Of a DNA stretch of 64,000 bases, positions 8,071 through 58,998 are shown in pieces; within the stretch, counting starts at the first letter, position 1, and every line of letters starts with the position of its first letter. Location: positions 1 to 64,000 of the forward strand of contig JAWZYV010012244.1 in assembly GCA_038373885.1 (NCBI GenBank). Direction: 5' to 3'. This DNA comes from Cheiracanthium punctorium. Lineage: Eukaryota; Arthropoda; Arachnida; Araneae; Cheiracanthiidae. The notes below the pieces were generated by a model, which saw nothing but the letters and a program-made list of their open reading frames with translations, did not search any database and was not told where the DNA came from. A program made the position numbers and the translations under genes.

Positions 8071-9408
8071 ATGGAAAACATTTATGACTTGAAGGAGACC
8101 CAATACTATTATAACGATGACATCAAAAGTCGAATAATACGAAAAATATATCCAAAACCTTATAGTGAAGATGAAAATGCCCATTATAATTTTCATATTG
8201 TAGATACTAGTACACCTATTCTTTATTCTGAAGGTTTTCTAGAATATAAACTGAAAATAGTTAGAAATAATGGGGCTGACATTGAAAAATCAAATGTCTC
8301 ACTTGTGGATGGAGGAGGTTTCATACAATCAGCCACGATAAATATAGGAATACCATCAATAGAAACTCATTCACAAGCAAATTTTTCTATCATGAAACAG
8401 ATTTTAAGATATGTATACTATACTCCAGAATATGCAAAATCTAGAGCTCAAAGTTCTTTTTTCCATATGGATACCTGTGATTCAGCAGAACGAAATGAAT
8501 TGAAATATGACGGTACATTGACAGATGCTGTTAAAATACCTGAATTTTTTACAAATCTAAAGATGAATGATAAATATAATCAAGGGTTTAAAGAGAGATG
8601 GAATGAAACAAAAGATAGTCAAACGGTTACAATAACGACACCATTAAATGAAATATTTGATTTCCTTGAGGAATATAAAAAAGCCCTTGCTGGTTTTGAA
8701 GTGAAAATGGAATTTGTCAGAAATAGCAGCAAGGATATGTTATATTCAAGTGATCCTAATTATAAAGTTATAGTTGAAGATGTATATTTGCTTTTGCCTT
8801 ATATTGAATTTGAAAATAAGGCTGCTATAGTTTTTAATGATTTCTTGCGGCCTAATGAAAGTATAGAAATTAATTGGAACCAACACAGACTAAATACGAT
8901 AGGGCCTTATAAAAATGATAGTGGATCTTGCACTATAACAACTACATCTGATGAAGTTTTAGGAGTTTATATCATACCCCAATATACTGAAAGAAAAGAT
9001 AATTTTACTAAAAATATTATGATTTTTGATAATTTAGATATGACAGAGTGTTGGATGATGGTTAATAATGTACAAATTCCTTATATGGGCTATAAAATGG
9101 ATTTCCTAAAGAAAGATTACAATAATCTCCTGGAAGCAATACATGATGTAAGCAACAATAATAATAACTCTAGTACAGGATATTTGATAAATAAAGAGAA
9201 TTTTGGTTCACTCTATCCAATCATATATTTTGATTTGACATCTCATGCTAATTATACAGATTTAAATAATTTAGTTCTTGAATTTAATTGGAGATTAAGA
9301 GCAAACAGTCAGAAAAATTATATATTTTATTTTATTATCGTAGAGAAGAAGAAGTGTATATTTAATATGAGCGATAGAAAAATTGATTTGATTAAAAGTC
9401 TGCGTTAA
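8071..9408 (+). CDS. Polinton major capsid protein (double jelly-roll)
   Basis: The 445-residue protein corresponds to the Polinton major capsid protein, which in relatives forms hexon-like trimers with two jelly-roll domains. Recognisable features are the N-terminal 'VDTSTPILYSEGFLEYKL', the 'SLVDGGGFIQSATINI' segment and the 'YSSDPNYKVIVEDVYLLLPYI' segment. The conserved C-terminal strand is 'LVLEFNWRL'. The length is in the usual range, although the last 25 residues are lysine-rich and may differ from the ancestral end. The frame is open. The ATG lies in CCTAAATAAATG. Intact capsid genes in an element without polymerase indicate that decay is recent or that the capsid frames were broken last by chance. 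Confidence 0.88.
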   Translation: MENIYDLKETQYYYNDDIKSRIIRKIYPKPYSEDENAHYNFHIVDTSTPILYSEGFLEYKLKIVRNNGADIEKSNVSLVDGGGFIQSATINIGIPSIETHSQANFSIMKQILRYVYYTPEYAKSRAQSSFFHMDTCDSAERNELKYDGTLTDAVKIPEFFTNLKMNDKYNQGFKERWNETKDSQTVTITTPLNEIFDFLEEYKKALAGFEVKMEFVRNSSKDMLYSSDPNYKVIVEDVYLLLPYIEFENKAAIVFNDFLRPNESIEINWNQHRLNTIGPYKNDSGSCTITTTSDEVLGVYIIPQYTERKDNFTKNIMIFDNLDMTECWMMVNNVQIPYMGYKMDFLKKDYNNLLEAIHDVSNNNNNSSTGYLINKENFGSLYPIIYFDLTSHANYTDLNNLVLEFNWRLRANSQKNYIFYFIIVEKKKCIFNMSDRKIDLIKSLR

Positions 9409-9412
9409 ATAA

Positions 9413-9632
9413 ATGTCTTCTTACTATCCAATTTTCGATGATGATATTTGGCATATTGAAAAAATAGCAAAAGAACATGGTAAAATACTAAAAAGATTGG
9501 AAAGGAAAGCAATTGTACTAAAAAATGATGTTTATGATGTAAATAATAAAATATTAACTAATGTAAAAGATCCAGTTTCAAATAACGATGCTGTTACTAA
9601 GAATCATTTAAATCAACATGTTCATTTTCAAG
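9413..9632 (+). CDS. Polinton fibre/tail-like protein fragment
   Basis: Starting in GTTAAATAAATG, about 70 residues are plausible Polinton protein. A charged helical start is followed by 'NKILTNVKDPVSNNDAVTKN', a motif also found in tail-fibre and virus surface-fibre proteins. Similarity ends near 9,632. The frame continues to 9,745 only through unrelated sequence and a T run. The rest of the gene has been lost together with the right part of the element. Confidence 0.55.
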
Positions 9633-9690
9633 CATTGTGCCAACATCTACTGATTGGTATGTATAGTGATCTCTCATTTATACGTGCGGG

Positions 9691-9721
<31 letters not shown>

Positions 9722-10027
9722 TTTTTTTCGGTCCTGGCAAAATAGTTTTCTCAGTGAAAAAAGTGAGTTTCCCTACAGGTGCTGCTTACCCCTTGAATTT
9801 CACCCTTTTTTTCAAACTACAGGAACACATTCCTTTAACTTATAGACAGGGGTGGTGGTGGGAGATGGGAGATTACGTAATAATAGCAATTAAACGAAAT
9901 TTGCATATGTAAGCATTTCTATTTTCTCGCTGTTCATCAAAAATAGTGTAATTCATTAAAATATAAATTCATTGTACTCTGAAATTAATATCATTTACAT
10001 TTTTCAGTGTATACATAGTATTAATTT
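9633..10027. other. Breakpoint region with long T run
   Basis: Polinton similarity ends here. A T run of about 27 bases at 9,703-9,728 may be the reversed poly-A tail of a retroposed copy. The rest is unique-looking AT-rich sequence with no gene. Confidence 0.4.
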
Positions 10028-10862
10028 AGGGTGTCCAAAGAAGGTGGTAACACGATTTAATTTTTTATCTGTTAGAGATAAGTGGGCCGTGTAAATTGAA
10101 AAAATGTTCAAAATAAGGTAGGGTAAAAAAGAATATGTTAAGAAAAAGTTCCTCTCGTTAATTTTTTTAAAGTTACGCATTTTAAATTTGTGTGCCCTGT
10201 GCAACCCCTGTGCAAAAAATTCCATGTTAGTAAAATGTGCCCGATACACTAATGTGGTGATACACAAAAATTCAGCCATCCAATATAAAAAGGTGTCGGA
10301 GATATCTTTAAACAAAGATGATCTGGGGCAATAGATGAATTCGAATGTGAACGTTTAATGTTAGAACGCAAAAAGTAATTTCCGTACGACCCCTAAATGC
10401 AATCATCCGATGTGATCCCCCCCCTTCGACAGCTGTTGAAAAGTGGTTTAAGTAGGCATACAATAATCTTCATATCTCTGATCCTTTTTAAGGATAAAAT
10501 TCTCAAATTTTGAGTATCACCTCATGAATGTACGGGGCACATTTTACTGATTGGGAATATTTTTTGTACGGGGGTCGTATACAAATTAAAATGTGTAACC
10601 TTTTAGTCAATGAACCAGAGGAATTTTTTCTTAACGGAGCTTTATTTCCGACACATCCGAGGCATATTTTAATAATTGGGAGTTTTTTTCCTACGGGGGT
10701 CGTATACAAATTTAAAAAGTGTCATTAAAAAAAATTTACTAGAAGATTTTTTTTAAAACGTTGTCGTATTCCCTACCTTATTTAGAAAATTTTTCCAATT
10801 TATATTGCCCACTTATTTCTAGTATAAGAATTAAAGCGCTTTACCACCTTCTTTGAGACCCC
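10028..10862. mobile_element. Fold-back MITE with about 100-bp inverted ends
   Basis: The left end AGGGTGTCCAAAGAAGGTGG and the right end, read in reverse, GGGTCTCAAAGAAGGTGG start inverted repeats. They extend about 100 bp and share 'ATAAGTGGGC' and 'AAGGTAGGG'. Inside, 10,525-10,740 holds a diverged tandem pair of about 125 bp containing 'acgggggtcgtatacaaatt'. There is no transposase, so it is non-autonomous and possibly Tc1/mariner-derived. Confidence 0.6.
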
Positions 10863-11098
10863 CCCCCCTTGTATAATGCTGTACAATATAGTGAATATTT
10901 CATTTTGGAAGCTCCCTTTTGTAAGTTTTCGTTTAATGCGCGTCTTTCACTCATGTGCTATTTTCTCTATGTCCCCTGCATAAGTGAGAGATCACTGTAT
11001 GAACTTTTTGTCCACAGTTGGGTTTTCATGGGTGAATTTTTAATTATTTCCCCTACTCTTCTTTCGCAGCTAAAGGGGAAATGAGTTAGTTCACTTAC

Positions 11099-50381
<39,283 letters not shown>

Positions 50382-50473
50382 AATTCTGTAACAGAGAAAA
50401 AAGAAATTCTTTAAATTAGGAAGACCTGAATCCAACATATTTGCAGGGGGATTCAGAGCTCTTTTAAGAAACA

Positions 50474-50861
50474 CAGGGTGGTAGAGAAAACCAAGATGGT
50501 TCGGAATCACACAGCAATGTACGGTCAAAATCACTGCTTTAATAGACCAGTTAATAATCACTCAACAAAAGATCGCTTAGCTTATCTCATGAAATTTTAC
50601 AACAGATGTTTATTTTCTGACAATGACAGCGTTCAAAATGAAATACTATTAATAATAATGCATTTTGGTTCTACATTGTTTATGAAAAAAATACTTAAAT
50701 TCTAGCAAAAGCAGGGTAGAAATTTCACTAACAATTGTAAGAAGTGATTATTAACCGATGTAAAACAATGTTTTTGACCCCACATTTCTATGTGATTCTG
50801 AATCCTTTTTATGCCCCCTACCTCCCCTAAAAGTTTGTCGCCGTATTTTTCGCACATCCTG
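50474..50861. mobile_element. Fold-back MITE of the AGGGTG family
   Basis: Ends CAGGGTGGTAGAGAAAAC and, reversed, CAGGATGTGCGAAAAATAC; inverted arms share 'atcacacagcaatgtacgg'-like and 'cagttaataatcact'-like segments. There is no transposase. Confidence 0.6.
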
Positions 50862-51393
50862 TATATAAATATACATACCTGACAAAAATTGATTAAGTTG
50901 TAAAGAAAGTGAAATATTTGTTCGTGACAAGAAAGAATCTTATGAAAGAGACATTCAAGGTTGTTCTTTTTAGAAAGCATGCAACTTTTGCATATCTTTT
51001 TTAAAGAATTTAATTGCGCTACAGACTCGAAAAAATTTAGAATGTCTCTTCACAAGTTCTGTCATGAACTATTGCAAGCAATGTACCTGTAGGAGTTACG
51101 ACGTATTCAATAAAAATGTTATACATACGGAACTTTGCAATATTTCCCCTAACAGGTAACACTTCGGCCCAATTTTGTGCTTATGTATTTTTTTCTGAAA
51201 GTTGCATGAAACATGTAGGTTGATTATTAATATTAATTTATAGTGTATTGAGTGAAGGCGCGTTATAATATTTTTCGAGTGATTAGCCTCATTCGTTTGT
51301 TTTTAAAGCTGTTCAAAACTCCTGTGACGCCTATCACATTTCGAAAGGAACCCCGTGATCTTATAGAAGAAGTCAGTGGTTTACATTTCCCCG
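50862..51393. other. Sequence without genes
   Basis: 51,010-51,070 shares 'cagactcgaaaaaatttaga' with 62,195-62,230, an interspersed repeat fragment. Confidence 0.35.
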
Positions 51394-51606
51394 CGTTAAA
51401 CCAACGCCCCCTACAGAGGAAAGCCGCGGCGCTCACTTGTGACGTCACACCGAGTAGGTAAAGCAAAGCGTTTCCATTGGGTTTCTCCTCTCTCCTACGC
51501 CGCGGGAAAGAGGAGAAACCCAATGGAAACGCTTTGCTTTACCTACTCAGTGTGACGTCACAAGTAAGCGCCGCGGCTTTCCACTCTAGGGGGCGTTGGT
51601 TAAACA
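51394..51606. mobile_element. Near-perfect hairpin MITE
   Basis: Arms of about 95 bp at 51,394-51,490 and 51,507-51,606 pair almost base for base, containing 'aaccaacgccccctac', 'cttgtgacgtcacac' and 'aaacccaatggaaacgc', around a loop of about 15 bases. Both ends abut TTAA. Confidence 0.8.
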
Positions 51607-52773
51607 CGTCCAGGCAGAAAAAGTAGTTTTACAGTCATAGAAAAATTCATGGAATATCTTTAACGCATGGCAAGTCTAAAGTCCGTTCTTACTGCAATAA
51701 TTTCTGAATGGCAAGAACTATAGTCATAAAAGTAAGGTCTAGGTATAGTAATGTTGCCATGCGCTACGAACAGTGCCGTAAAAATAGGGAGGCAGACGGG
51801 GCGAATGCCCGGGGCCCCCACCAGGCGCGCACACAGGATTTTTGGCTGTGGGGGGCCCAACTTTTAGGGATGTTCCAGATTGTCAAAAATCGTTGATGAA
51901 AGCGAATTGATCGTTGATGAAGATGGAATTCATCAAAACTCGTCCCACCCAGTTCCCTAAGAATATACTACACAGTACAATAGGAATGAAAGTAATAGTT
52001 GTTCAGTTTTGAGAGCGAGATGGTGTTTTATGTTCGCTTTCAGTTCGTTTTTGAAAGTCGAGGAAAACGAGAAAAAAATTTCTTTTTTTATTTATTAGAA
52101 CTGAAACTATTGCTAACTTTTCTTGGAATTATTTTATTTACTATAGATATGGGATATTAATCAATCAAAAACAAATTTCAAAGCCGATGGCGGGGTGTGT
52201 GTCAGACCCCTGGACCCCCCCCCCCTTGTGTGCGCCACTGGCCCCCACACGTAGGGGCCTCAAAATCCATGTAGCTATTTTCCCAACCTCTCGGGTTTTC
52301 TTTTTTGTCTTTTATGACTTTTTAGATTTGTGCATCTAGAATTCTAAACGGATCACCTAGCACTGTTTAAGCAGAAAACAAAAAAATTTGCTTACTGCTT
52401 ACAAAACAGCAAACATCTCACCAACAGATCCGCTGTATTACGATGTGTACAGCTGATTTTGAAAAGTTAAATTTATATGCCAGTAATTTAGAAACAAAGT
52501 TCTTTAGCTAATGACCTTACCTTGTGTTCCCTTTATCTGAATTCTAGAAAAACATGATCTTGGCCTCAAAAAGCTACTCTGAAGAAAACATCCCTTTTGG
52601 GGGCCCCTCTTATTTCTTAAAATTATCATATCACTTGGGTAATTTCAAATCAAAAGGGCTGTTTTTTCTTTTTGATGTAATTATTACTTACAAATATTTT
52701 ATGCACTGACAAAGAATGTGTAGATGCACATTTAGTGGTGTAGACTGACTTCCTGTAGAGAAGGGATATGGAA
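51607..52773. other. Repeat debris
   Basis: 51,828-52,246 is bounded by 'ggcgcgcacacaggattttt' and a C10 run with 'gtgtgcgccactgg', another member of the G/C-run family. There is no gene. Confidence 0.4.
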
Positions 52774-55700
52774 TAGAGATGGGGAAAGAATGAACATCCT
52801 GTTCTTTTGAACGTGTTCTCAAGAAAGAACGGGAGCACCCTGTTCAGTGATCACGGCAAAAACATGTTCTCAGTTCATTAAGGTCCGACGCTTCAAAACT
52901 TTATGGCAGGCAAGATCGTTGTAAAAATAAATTTTGGAAAATGCCTTAAAGGTGAAATTTCTCATTAAAAGGCGTGATTAATATTTTTTGCTAAGAAAAA
53001 TTTTAATTCTGGGGGACCAGACTCCTTCCCCCCCCTCACCCTCTCCTGTTCACACCTTGGCTACGTATCTGATGGTGGGTACAGAAGTTCACAATTTTAG
53101 CTTTATCAAATTCTAATTAATTGCAGAATCTTAGCTATTTTGAGAAATAATGATAACGATGATGATTATCTGGGGGGGGATAGAACTTTTAGCCCAACCT
53201 ACCATAATTTTAGAGTGGACCCGGGCTAAGAATAAGAAACTTTCTTATATGTTCGATACGAAATGCACTCACAGGAAAACAATTCGTCAGTTTTTATTAT
53301 TCCAGCCAAACTACTCAATTTCAATCATCAAAGTAAAAAATTTAATAATAAAGAAAATTATAATCTGAAACAAACAAACCGAAAAAAATATTTTATAAAC
53401 GTCAGACTACTAAAAGTATTAAAATATCTCCACATAAAACGCGCCTTCGCTTGATACGCTTTCATCCATCTCCTACTGGCTGAAAAAGAACCTGTTCCGA
53501 AAACCCCTCTCCTATTGGCTGAAAAAGAACTAGTGCTTTGATCAGGCCTGGAGAAGGTGTTCAGCGATCAGTGAGCTGGAACACCTAGTTCAGCGTTCTT
53601 TTCCTGAACTAAGGTGTTCTTTCGAGGAACGGAGAGCTAGGTGTTCTTTTGTGGAACGGAGTAAAAGGCGTTCTTTTGCGAACGGAGTAAAAGGCGTTCT
53701 TTTGCTGAACAGGGTAAACGAAGTATTCTTTGGTGAACGGGGTGAAAGGTGTTCTTTTATTGATCTGTTCTTTTGCTTTAATTCCGTTCTGAGCTGAATA
53801 CAGGGTCTAAGTTGTAGACTTGGAGTCAGAAGCAAGGCCCTACTTAGAAAGGGGGAGGGGGTCCTATGGGTTTAGACGCCTCTCCCTCGAAGTTATTACA
53901 TTATATGTATATGGTGTATTTATACAGGGACGTAGCCAGAAAATTTTTGGGGGGTGGGGATGGTGAGGGGTATGAATTGCAGTGATGTATAAATGAGCGA
54001 AATGTTTTCGCAATAGTTAAAAAAATTAAAAATCTTGCTACATAAGTCGAAAATTGGGTGTGGGGGGATATATCCTGAAATTTTTGTCTGCGTATGGCCC
54101 ATGTCTGAAGCCATTTAAGCTGGATTTTTGGAGCCATGTAATTTTATATGCCAAAGTCGTATTCATTTTCTTAAATCGGAGTCGAAGCAATATGCATATT
54201 TATACACGAGTATTATTTTTCATCTGGAGCCTGATACTTACAGCTTTTTAAACGGAATGTCTTTCATTTTTAAGCTGGAGCATCTACTTTTTAAGCTGAA
54301 ACTGTACATTTTTTTTCTTTTTTAAGCTCTAAGAGCGTATCGACTCTTTTGTAGGCTCCCCCATTGGAAATGGGCAGGTCCACGCCGTATATTTTTAACA
54401 TGAAGGCAACACATTGATTTTTTTTTTAAACTTGAGATGGACTTATTTAATATTTTGAGTTAGAGCTAAAAATATTTGTCGTTGGAACCAAAGCCATATC
54501 TTTTAAGCTGGAGCCCGAGACATATATTTTTATTTGTAGTTGTAGCCAAAGAAGGATTTATTTTTTTTTAAACCCGAGCCAGATCCATAACCTTTTGGAG
54601 CTAGTCCTGGAAGAATATATATTTTTTAAGAGGCAGAGCGAACGGTGAAAAAGACTGAATTTTTTACAAAACGACTTCATCATTATTATTTTGTTAACAA
54701 CATTTTAAATTGAGGGGGTGCAGACTTCCTGATTCACCCCCTTGGGTACGGTCTTGCATGTGCGTGCTTAGATAGGGGACAAGGGATCAGGGCCGTATCC
54801 AGACAAAAATTTCGGAGGGGGACAAACGAAAGAAAAAGGCTGAATTTTTCACAAAGACTTCAACTTTATTATTTTGTTAACAAAATTTTAAATTTCGGAG
54901 GGAGGGGGGGACCAGACCCCCTGGGTACGGCCTTGAAGGTGGTGCTCTCTCTCCAGCGTTCGTTATAGTGAACACTCTTATAGTATGTTGAGTTTTTTAT
55001 CATTATTATTTTTGTATTAAAATGTTTGAACGTCCGAAAAAAAAAAATCTACAACCCCCCCCCCCCATTCCTCCAAGAGTTACGACTATAGGGTCAAAGC
55101 TTTCCCAAATGTATTCCAAAGTGGGGGTATTGAAGATGGCATCTTCCGGTTTGAAGGCCTTGCGTTACTTTCGCTTTATCATGAAATTTATGGTGTGGAC
55201 TGGAAAAGGTTAGGAAAGGAGGGGGTGGAGGATTTCATCGCAGATTGTCAGCTTCAGCGGTCTGCTCCTCTTGTGCGTCGGCTCTTTTACTGCAGTAGTG
55301 CTGAAGAAGAAAAAACTAAAACAAAAGGCTATGCAGTCACGTGGCATATTGTATCAGACCGTTCAAGTATTAGTTGAAACAGATCATTTTGCGCCTTTGC
55401 GCTGTTACTGGTACAACTCTTAGTTATGCTTATGTTTGGATATTTTTTCCTCATGGGTAGAAAAAAAATCTTTTGTTTGGACGGATTTTAAAGTTATTGA
55501 TTTCGCTGCTTCCAAAGCTTTGTGCAATATAGTCTAATCAAAATAAACAGTTATGAATATTATGTCATTTTAGGAGCTGTCAGACTAAAATATTGTTTAC
55601 TCGTGTAAGCAATATTGTATCACTCAGGTAAGTAATCGAAAATTAGGCCTGGCCTAAATAATTCTCTCTAGAATTGAAGTTTTTCCATTTCTTTTTACAT

Positions 55701-56086
55701 ACATGCTATGAGTAAGGATAACAAAAGTTAATAAAAAGCACTGAAAAAAATTTGATTTTAGAAATATGTGCATATTTAACACTATTTTATAGAACGTTAA
55801 TATAATTAAAATATTTTTACAAAAAATTACTGTTAATATACTTGATTAAAGAAAGCCAGTATGTTGGTTGCAAAGTTTTTTTAAACATTTTACAAGTGTA
55901 CTAAAGCATAATACATGTTAAAAAGGACGTATATTTTCATTTTTAAATTGAATAAAATAGTCATAATAAAGCTATGATAAATCAAAGAACCTGTTCTCAA
56001 AAGAACAGGAAAAAGAACTGTTCTTTAAAAAAGAACGGGAACAATGAACAACTGTTCGTTGAAAATAACGCTTTTCCCCATCTCTA
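52774..56086. mobile_element. hAT-like element with subterminal repeats
   Basis: An 8-bp duplication with one mismatch (ATATGGAA at 52,766-52,773, GTATGGAA at 56,087-56,094). Ends TAGAGATGGGGAAAG and, reversed, TAGAGATGGGGAAAAG. Both ends carry many 'aagaac/gttctt' motifs. The interior has 53,928-54,945 of G/C-run repeat debris. A short open frame at 55,022-55,213 has no recognisable similarity. No transposase was identified. Confidence 0.7.
53580..53770. repeat. Tandem 'gttctttt...gaac' repeats
   Basis: Six or seven units of about 27 bp based on 'gttcttttg', 'gaacggagtaaaaggc'. They are probably subterminal binding-site-like repeats of the surrounding hAT-like element. Confidence 0.65.
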
Positions 56087-56094
56087 GTATGGAA

Positions 56095-56814
56095 GTAATC
56101 TTTATAATAAATATAAGTCGAAATCTATATGTTTAAAATTAGAAATATACTGGCTTTATGTTAAAAATGCATTGACAATTGGGGAGGGGTGTTGAATCCC
56201 CCCCTCCCACACACACTATTTGTGTACGCCACTGCGCATAGTAAATACATATGGAGCTGAAGTTTCCTTCCACACTTTTCTAGAGTAAGTCAATGCTCGG
56301 AAATTTCCTTTTCCTTTTAATGAGAATTTAAATTAGGAATGGCATAGCTTACAAAGCTCCAAATGTCAATTCGCATGAGCTGCTTTTTCTTGCATATCGT
56401 AAAACCCAAAATTAACCTACTTAAATTGTCATTATGTCTTTTAATTTTCCCCCTCTAAAAACCAATAATCTGAGCCCCCTCGTGCAAAATATTTTAATAT
56501 TTTTTGGTCGTCTTTTTGTTTCACTTGTGCAATAATCAACGTTTTGTCATTCTTTTTACATTCATTATACAAATCATTCAATAATTATTTGTATAAACAC
56601 TCAAACTAAAAATGAAAATAAATGCTACATTTCAGCTGGAATTCATATAAAATCCATTAATTTCTTCAGTATATGAAATAAAAAATTGTCTTTTTGTTGT
56701 AAATCAAGAGCTCGATTAATGGTTGAAAACGCTTTTTTTAGGAATAATACCAGTTATATCACGAACACATAAGAGCTCTATTGATCATTTATTAATGTTG
56801 TTGTGTTGTGTTAA
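56095..56814. other. Sequence without genes
   Basis: A C-run fragment at 56,196-56,235 ('cacacactatttgtgtacgccactg') belongs to the G/C-run family. The rest is AT-rich. Confidence 0.35.
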
Positions 56815-57016
56815 GGCAAATCTACGCAAGAGCTACTATCTGCTTAGATGGGGTGCAATGGGCGAAGGACCTCGAACATATTTACGTTACATCTGGAGAA
56901 AACCGTCCAAAATTTCAAACCTAGATCGGCGGCAGCACAGAACTCTGAACCTTCACACTTTAGCCATCTTACCATGTTGAATGTTGAGTGTTCTATCCAT
57001 TCGTCCATGGTGGGGC
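56815..57016 (-). repeat. tRNA-derived SINE, family 2, second copy
   Basis: Reverse complement starts GGCCCCACCATGGACGAATGG and continues through 'ggacggttttctccagatgt'. Diverged from the copies at 12,451 and 61,026. Confidence 0.65.
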
Positions 57017-58426
57017 CTGATTTACTAATTTTTTATAAGTAATGTAATTTTGTAATTATTTAAGATAGGGAAACCATAAAGTTCCACGAGAAAAGAGACG
57101 AGGCGTGCGGAAAAATAACTTTGTAAAGTTTTGGAACTTTTCTAGTTCTAGTCAGTGACATATTTATAACAAGTATGCACTTTTGCCCCTTCTTTCTATA
57201 AAAAAGCCAAAAAAAAAACAAACAAACAAGGTTTTTAGTTCTCAAATGAAAAAGAAAAGAATAGGGATTGGAAAGTACTTTATGTCATTTTAAAAATAAA
57301 TCATTCCGCACTTTGGAGATTGTGAAATGAGCATTTTTACTGCTTTCTGAATTCATTTGTAGTTTTGTATTGTTTTCGTTCTAAAACATTTCAAAGCCTG
57401 AGATGAGTCCCTTCCCACAAATCCAGGAGCCATCACTAAAATTATTCTATCTTATGGGCACCCATGCTGTGCGCTACTGCATAAACCTACACTTTAAGTA
57501 TTGTGATTGTGATTCAGTATGAATTATAGCTAACATCTTTTAAATCTTCCAACTTGCGTCCGAATTGAGAATTTTCATAACATGATATTTCAATAGTTTT
57601 GTTCTTCTTTTTTTAATTCTCTTATTTCATGATATTACATGGCTAAAGATTGGTACTTATCACACACAAGATAATTGACATTTAAGATCACATATAAGAT
57701 AGCCTGTTCTAAATTGTGTTCTTAAAGGGAATTTTTCAGAAATAGAAAATTTATTTATTTAAAATAGAGGTCTGATTTTTTTTTATAAATTGTATAAATA
57801 CTTACAAAATTATATCATATCTATTATTATCTAAAAGTGTTTAATTCTGTCTTTGCGTACATACAAATATATGTGCGTGCTAACCTATTTTCGTTTTTAC
57901 CAAATATAAGATTAAAAGGGCCCCCAGATTCATTCTCGCCCTTGGGCCTCGTAAACCCAAGTTACGGCACTGGCTACGCAAAGAAACCGCTTACATAGCC
58001 ACCCGGCGGCTAAATTCGGATTTAGCGTTCATATGTCGAAAACGATCAGAGATACGATGAAAATGTCAATTAAAATCATATAATTATCAGCTGGATCTAA
58101 ATGAAAATGGTGCTTTAATTTTGTCTAAAATTAAAATAAAACGCAAAATTTTTGTTCGGACAAATACCAATGCTCAATTTAAATTTCACTGCAGTATTAC
58201 TCTTTATGCAGTGAAAGTAGTTTTAGAGGCAAATAAAATCTCCAGGTCATAAAAAAAATATTTCAAGCCTGTTCTGTTAAGAAATCGTGTAAGTTTCGAA
58301 CAGGTTTTAAAAAGCAACAAAATGGTTCAGAATCTCAAAAGAAATTCAGACTGCCTGTACACGAGCTTCACTATGTATTTTTACAAGCTGAAAACCTACA
58401 ACAGTTATGGAATTTTTGGAATACTA
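57017..58426. other. Sequence without genes
   Basis: No coding similarity. 57,918-57,974 ends 'aagttacggcactggctacg', likely repeat debris. Confidence 0.35.
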
Positions 58427-58512
58427 GGGGCCAAGGCCACCTGACTCGCTACGCTCGCTTTTCGTATGAGGCATTCGGCCCCTAATAAGGCTTATTCGTA
58501 AAAAAGACATAA
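58427..58512 (-). repeat. Short palindromic repeat, minus copy
   Basis: Reverse copy of 15,494-15,580, with 'ctaggggccaaggccacc', 'gctacgctcgcttttcg' and 'ggcccctaataaggcttatt'. Confidence 0.5.
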
Positions 58513-58998
58513 TTTCAACAGACAAAACCCGAAGATTAAAAATTTAACTGATATTTCGACTAAAATTAATAATTGTACGCTTAACCAAAAATCGCAATTT
58601 TAAAATGAAAAAGCAATCACCTATGATAACGATAAAACCGTTGAAATCAAATATCTGAATCTCGCGACAGCAGTGGCGGCTCGTGGGTTATTTAAATGGA
58701 GATTCAAAAAATCAATTTCGAAAGTTAAATATGCAGATACGACGCACCTTACAAGTTAAAATATATTTCCAGCAGTTAAAGGAAAACAATGCACGCAACT
58801 GAGAGAAAACAAGTCATCTTTGATCTTACATTTCGTCGCTAAGATAAGTTTTAGCAAAAATATTGTCTTGTTTTTTTTTTGTTTTTTTTTAAGGATGACA
58901 TTGAAAAATGTCATTGCTGTGGCTCCGAAACACTTATTGGAGTCCCATCTTAATTATCATAAAAATTAAGAAAGTAATAAGAATATGAAAAAAATGGA

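Larger units (their letters stand above)
1167..9632. mobile_element. Polinton/Maverick, truncated and decayed
   Basis: The gene set is diagnostic: a chromodomain integrase, an FtsK/HerA-type packaging ATPase, an adenain-like protease, a double jelly-roll major capsid protein, a minor capsid protein and a PX-type protein. A minus-strand block (1,167-5,278) and a plus-strand block (5,351-9,632) diverge from one shared promoter region. The protein-primed DNA polymerase B and the right terminal repeat are absent, and coding similarity stops near 9,632, shortly before a long T run. The enzyme genes carry frameshifts or a stop, while ATPase and capsid frames remain open. The element lies left of receptor exon 7, probably in the next intron of that gene. 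Confidence 0.93.

Noticed and set aside
9750..11098. Polinton DNA polymerase B
   Set aside because: Searched by eye on both strands for exonuclease and YSD-type polymerase motifs; none present.
50702..50980. Minus-strand ORF that looked like a further receptor exon
   Set aside because: It lies in the arm of the fold-back MITE and shares its sequence with the copy at 48.5 kb.
55022..55377. Proline-rich ORF as a gene
   Set aside because: It starts in C and A runs inside a hAT-like element and has no recognisable domain.
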